From Dactylosporangium sucinum (GTDB taxonomy: Bacteria > Actinomycetota > Actinomycetes > Mycobacteriales > Micromonosporaceae), in NCBI RefSeq assembly GCF_014647515.1, contig NZ_BMPI01000012.1, positions 124,001 to 188,000 of the forward strand: a DNA stretch of 64,000 nucleotides. Direction: 5' to 3'. Within the stretch, counting starts at the first letter, position 1. Each line of letters opens with the position of its first letter. A model generated the notes under the pieces. That model saw only the letters and a list, made by a program, of their open reading frames with translations. It was not told the DNA's origin and ran no database searches. Shown piece by piece: positions 60,600-64,000 of this stretch. Made by a program: the position numbers and the translations under genes.

Positions 60600-61343
60600 T
60601 CAAGCCGTGGGGGGCATCCACCGTTCGAGCAGCGTCGGGTCGGCGACGGCGGACTCGACCTGACGACGCTCCTCCGTGGTGAGGACCAGTTGGCTCAGCC
60701 TGGCTCCCCATCCCGGTGCTCGTTCCGGCTCCTCCAGCGTCGTCGACAAGTCGAGCAGCATGGCCAGCGCCACCGCCTGCTCCACGGCCGACGCGCTGTC
60801 GCCGTGGCGACGCAGCCCCGAGTTCAACGCTCGAAACGCAGCCAGGTCGTCCTGCTTGAACTCGCGCAGGATCCGCGCATTGTCCAAGACCCGGGCGAGC
60901 CCCTGCAGCTGCTTGGATCCTCCGTACTCCAGCTCCGCCGGCTCGTCGCGCTGGATGAAGATGATCGAGTTGCCGGACGGGTCCATGACGGTGAACCGTG
61001 AGGCGCCCGGACGGTAGCGCGTGATCCGGGGCAGTCCCTTGGCGAGCACCTTCCCGTACGTGCGGCGCATCGCTTCGGTGAACGCCGCGTGGTAAGGCGC
61101 GACCACATCGACCAGCACCAAGCATCCGCCGGTGTTCTCCTGGGACGGGTCCACGCCGCTGGACGCGGGCCCGTAGTGCAGTGCGAACCCGCTCCACTGG
61201 AACGCCAGGTACAGATAGGGCTTTGTCTGCTCGTAGGTCACGGCGAAGCCCAGCGCGCGCCAGAAGGCCAGGGTCTCCTCCGGCGCGACGCAGGGCAGCA
61301 ACGGCACGGTGGTCTCGTTGGGCTGGACACTGCCGTCAAGCAT
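60600..61343 (-). CDS. VOC/bleomycin-resistance fold protein with C-terminal extension
   Basis: This 247-residue protein has a glyoxalase/bleomycin-resistance (VOC) domain in its first 140 residues (LPCVAPEETLAFWRALGFAVTYEQTKPYLYLAFQWSGFALHYGPA, with FTVMDPSGNSIIFIQR). A helical extension of about 100 residues follows that I do not recognise. Such proteins bind drugs or catalyse metal-dependent steps. The GAGGTG ribosome site supports ATG at 61343. In the 252 bases after its stop, up to the GNAT gene, I see no gene I can support. Confidence 0.8.
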   Translation of the reverse strand: MLDGSVQPNETTVPLLPCVAPEETLAFWRALGFAVTYEQTKPYLYLAFQWSGFALHYGPASSGVDPSQENTGGCLVLVDVVAPYHAAFTEAMRRTYGKVLAKGLPRITRYRPGASRFTVMDPSGNSIIFIQRDEPAELEYGGSKQLQGLARVLDNARILREFKQDDLAAFRALNSGLRRHGDSASAVEQAVALAMLLDLSTTLEEPERAPGWGARLSQLVLTTEERRQVESAVADPTLLERWMPPTA

Positions 61344-61501
61344 GGATCGCACCTCATCGTTCGACGGACCGGCGACGCAGTAGTCTGCCAAATCCGCCGC
61401 CGCTGCGCACCTGCACAAAATCGACGGCCATTTGCAAGAACTCAACGGGGGCCGGGCGTCCTCGACAACGGGATGCACGCCCCCGAGGAGGCGACGCCCT
61501 G

Positions 61502-61532
61502 CACGCCGCCCGGCCGCGGGCCGAGCGGCGTG
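61502..61532 (-). terminator. Terminator after GH8 gene
   Basis: CACGCCGC-C-CGGCC and GGCCG-A-GCGGCGTG pair over 14 positions with one mismatch around GCG. It begins 38 bases after the GH8 stop. Confidence 0.6.
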
Positions 61533-61569
61533 TCGTCCGACACCGTGAACGCTTGTGGTCAGGCCCGGA

Positions 61570-63198
61570 TCAGGGAACCCAGTAGTTGCCGCTGGCGACG
61601 ATCATCGTCTGGAGCTGGATGCTCGTCGAGTAGTAGTCGGTGCTGGTGAAGGAGGTGTTGACCATCTTGGTCCACAGCGCGTCGAGCCAGGCCTGGCTGG
61701 CCGGGTCGGTGAGCGCGGCCACCGCGAAGGGTGCGAAGAACGCCGGTTCGCTGCCCGAGGAGATTGCCGTGCCGCCCAGCGAGTAGCCGACGGCGATGTT
61801 GTTCGGGTTGCCGCCGGTCTTGGCCTTGATCCACGTGTTCATCTTGCGGGCCGACGCGAGCGAGGCGGCGTTGCCGCTGGTGATCGCGTCGGCGCCGACG
61901 CGCCATGGGGTGCGGCAGGCGTTCCAGAAGTACTTGCCGTCGTTCGGGTCCTCGAGCACCTGGCCGGGCGCGGGCTTCGGCGTGGTGTTGGTGTTGACCA
62001 CGAAGTCCGGCAGGAGCCCGGTGCTCGACGCGTACTGGTTCTGCAGGTTGGTGATGAGGTTCTGGTGCGCGGTGCGGATCGTGTCCCAGGCGGTGTCGCC
62101 CGTCGCCGCCTTGAACGCGCGGAAGTGGTCGATCATGAAGTCGGACGGCCGGGTCGTCCAGTAGAGGTTGTCGCCCGGGGTGCTCCAGTCACCGAGCAGC
62201 AGCAGGTGCGTGGTCGGGTTGACCTCGCTGGCCTTGATCGCGTTGATGTGCTTGACGGCCAGCTGCTTGTAGTTGTACGTCCCGGCGCTGCCCCACTGCC
62301 GGTCCGCCAGGAGCAGCCCGAACGCCACGTCGAGGTCCCCGTCGGTGGCCGAGTCCGAGCCGTTGACGCTGCGGCAGGACGCGTCCTGTTCGGCGGCGAG
62401 CAGATCCGCGTTGTTCACCGACGGGTGGGCCAGCATGTACTTGACCATCCCGTCGAAGATGGTCTTCGCGTTCGGGTCGGCGCCGGCCATGGTCGCCACG
62501 ACGACCATGCCGTAGCCCTGCGCCTCGGCCACGTAGGGGTGGTCGGCGTCCGGCGAGATGACCTGGTACCAGCCGTTGCCGCAGTTCTGCTTGACGAACG
62601 CGGCCTTCCACTTGTTGTAGTACGTGACGACCGCCTGGTCGACGGCGGCCTGCGTGCCGCTCGGGCGGAGCGTGCCGGCCGCGTAGGGGAAGCGGTGGCT
62701 GCCGAAGGGTACCGCCGGGCCGTCCGTCGCCTGGGCCACCTCGAGCCAGTCGACGTTCGGTCCGCCGTTGGCGGTCGTCGCCGTGGCCCGGATCGTGTTG
62801 GTCCCGGCGTTGAGCGCGGCCGTGATCGTCTTGCTCTGCCAGGTGTCCCAGTTGCCGGTGCCGTTGAACGCCGAGGCGGCGGCGACGGTCGTGCCGTTGA
62901 CGGCGATGTCCATCGGCCGGTTGGTGGTCGTGCCGTTGGAGAACCTGATGGTGAGCGTCGCGCTGCCGGCGGCCGCGGCGGTCACCGACCACTGCACCGA
63001 CGAGCCGGCGACGTTGTCGTAGTTGACGAATCCGGTACCGCTGTAGCCGGCGTGGTTGGACTCGGCCACGCCCTGCGTGATCGTGGCCGCCTCGGCTTCG
63101 TACCGCGTGGTGGCGGCAGCCGCCGCAGTGGCGAGCGGTGTCATGGCCACCGTGACGGCGAGCGCCACGAGCGGCACCAGCAGTTGCTTCGGTTGCAT
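61570..63198 (-). CDS. Secreted GH8 glycosidase with N-terminal CBM35/CBM6-like domain
   Basis: This 542-residue exported enzyme has a signal peptide (to about 27), a carbohydrate-binding beta-sandwich of the CBM6/CBM35 type (about 30-160; YEAEAATITQGV and NVDWLEV), and a GH8 domain (about 170-542). VAEAQGYGMVVVATMAG carries the proton-donor Glu and SATDGDLDVAFGLLLAD is the GH8 signature with the base Asp. GH8 covers endoglucanases, xylanases and chitosanases; a chitinase directly upstream makes chitosanase attractive. ATG at 63198 is chosen because AAGGA then lies six bases upstream, rather than 63204. Confidence 0.88.
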   Translation of the reverse strand: MQPKQLLVPLVALAVTVAMTPLATAAAAATTRYEAEAATITQGVAESNHAGYSGTGFVNYDNVAGSSVQWSVTAAAAGSATLTIRFSNGTTTNRPMDIAVNGTTVAAASAFNGTGNWDTWQSKTITAALNAGTNTIRATATTANGGPNVDWLEVAQATDGPAVPFGSHRFPYAAGTLRPSGTQAAVDQAVVTYYNKWKAAFVKQNCGNGWYQVISPDADHPYVAEAQGYGMVVVATMAGADPNAKTIFDGMVKYMLAHPSVNNADLLAAEQDASCRSVNGSDSATDGDLDVAFGLLLADRQWGSAGTYNYKQLAVKHINAIKASEVNPTTHLLLLGDWSTPGDNLYWTTRPSDFMIDHFRAFKAATGDTAWDTIRTAHQNLITNLQNQYASSTGLLPDFVVNTNTTPKPAPGQVLEDPNDGKYFWNACRTPWRVGADAITSGNAASLASARKMNTWIKAKTGGNPNNIAVGYSLGGTAISSGSEPAFFAPFAVAALTDPASQAWLDALWTKMVNTSFTSTDYYSTSIQLQTMIVASGNYWVP

Positions 63199-63210
63199 TG
63201 GCATTCCTTC

Positions 63211-64000
63211 TCAGCCGGTGTACTGGACGAGGATCTTGGTGTACGCGTACGGCGCCTGCGAGACGCCGCTGCACGAGTCGGCGTCGGAGCCGGCGCCGCA
63301 GGCCCGGTCGCGGTTGATCGACCAGAAGGTCAGCCGCGCGATGTGGTGCTGCTGCGCGTACGCCAGGATCGTTTGGAAGTCGGCGAGGGTGACGGTCTCG
63401 TCCGCCTCGTCGGTCTTGCCGTTCATCGACGAGATGCCGATCTTCGTGTAGGCGGCGGCATCGCTGTACCCGTAGGCGCTCTTGACCGCGTTCTTCAGCC
63501 CGTCGGCGGCGCTGACCGACGCCGCGCCCATCGTGCCGGTGTGGCCGCCGAAGTCGAACGGCATGATGGTCCAGCCGTCGTTGTCGAGGCCGGCCGCGGC
63601 GCCCTTCTTGATGAGGTCGACGCCGTCGGCGTCCGGCCCGGTCGGCGTCGTACCGAAGGTGATGAACGTCTTGATACCCGGGTTGTTCGTCTTGATGGTC
63701 TTCAGCGCGTTGATGACCCGCTGCCGCACGGTGGCGTTGGAGAACTCGGTCGCCTCGATGTCGACGTCGATCGCCTTGAGCTGGTACGCGTTGATGACCT
63801 TCTGGTAGGCGCCGGCGAGCGCCGACGCCGACGAGCACTTCTCGCCGAGCTTGTTGCCGCTCCAGCCGCCGAAGGAGACGATGACGTCGCCGCCGGCGGC
63901 GCGGATGGCGTTGATCTTCGACTGGTCGTCGCCGCCGGTGAGCGGCCGGGAGCCGTCCCACAACGGGTTGCACCCGCCGTCGGAGAGCATGAAGGCGAGC
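63211..64000 (-). CDS. GH18 chitinase, 5' end beyond window
   Basis: At least 263 residues of a GH18 TIM barrel are visible (LAFMLSDGGCNPLWDG onwards). The catalytic motif is present as AIDVDIEATEF, where the last Glu is the proton donor, with IVSFGGWSG before it and MPFDFGG and KIGISSMNG after it. It resembles bacterial chitinases of the ChiC/ChiD type in which binding domains are N-terminal; they would lie outside the window. The stop is 12 bases before the chosen start of the GH8 gene, so the two form one transcript. Confidence 0.88.
   Translation of the reverse strand, partial: LAFMLSDGGCNPLWDGSRPLTGGDDQSKINAIRAAGGDVIVSFGGWSGNKLGEKCSSASALAGAYQKVINAYQLKAIDVDIEATEFSNATVRQRVINALKTIKTNNPGIKTFITFGTTPTGPDADGVDLIKKGAAAGLDNDGWTIMPFDFGGHTGTMGAASVSAADGLKNAVKSAYGYSDAAAYTKIGISSMNGKTDEADETVTLADFQTILAYAQQHHIARLTFWSINRDRACGAGSDADSCSGVSQAPYAYTKILVQYTG

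Noticed and set aside
1-64000. Whole-window search for CRISPR arrays, transposons, prophage, toxin-antitoxin or defence genes
   Set aside because: No regularly spaced repeats, transposases, integrases or recognised defence proteins were found; the SUKH protein alone is not enough.

Overview
The window is high-GC DNA (around 70% or more by eye) with many GTG and a few TTG starts, stop/start overlaps of the ATGA or GTGA type, Tat and lipoprotein exports, and Spo0M-, WYL-, GntR- and DeoR-type genes. This suggests a soil actinomycete, most likely Micromonosporaceae or a related filamentous genus; that placement is inference. I see no rRNA, complete tRNA, CRISPR array, transposase or phage gene. 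It reads as chromosomal accessory metabolism rich in sugar uptake and regulation.

Layout. 1-1258 (minus): the start of a PQQ-type cofactor operon, pqqA, pqqC and a pqqD-pqqE fusion that runs off the left edge. 1459-8151 (plus): two coupled CNNM/CBS membrane proteins with a Spo0M-like protein, then a metallo-beta-lactamase-fold hydrolase, an NAD kinase homologue and a quinone oxidoreductase. 8189-9301 (minus): a methyltransferase. 9355-15530 (minus): a sugar ABC importer followed by a class II aldolase, an ADP-dependent sugar kinase and a ManA-like isomerase, with a divergent DeoR regulator. 16737-18905 (minus): a Tat-exported beta-propeller glycosidase and a WYL regulator. 18994-27317 (plus): RidA, a GntR regulator and a complete oligopeptide-type ABC importer carrying a DUF1684 protein and a TPR protein. 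27428-29357 (plus): BioY and a diguanylate cyclase.

29331-33306 (minus): glycerol catabolism (IclR regulator, glpK, glpD). 33339-41087 (minus): a second sugar operon (binding protein, two permeases, a glycosidase, a DgoD-like dehydratase, an SDR and a LacI regulator). 41491-44728: a TPR-like protein, an HxlR regulator divergent from an aldo/keto reductase, and a membrane-anchored alpha/beta hydrolase. 44837-47700 (minus): a two-component system whose kinase has two fused kinase halves. 47740-54876: a ricin-type lectin, a broken acyltransferase, an SMI1/KNR4 protein, an ECF sigma factor with a membrane partner, small unknowns and a CcdA/TlpA-like redox pair. 55063-64000: a very large secreted glycosidase, an MFS exporter, a GNAT, a VOC protein, and a GH8 plus GH18 pair (the latter partial at the right edge).

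How it fits together. Most operons pair uptake or export with local control, and several have visible palindromic operators. The best candidates for something new are the PqqC variant lacking three active-site histidines of the reference enzyme, the self-contained isomerase/ADP-kinase/aldolase route behind the first sugar importer, the DUF1684/TPR-containing importer, the twin IclR operators that cover start codons, and the tandem active-plus-degenerate histidine kinase. I did not find a convincing new defence system.
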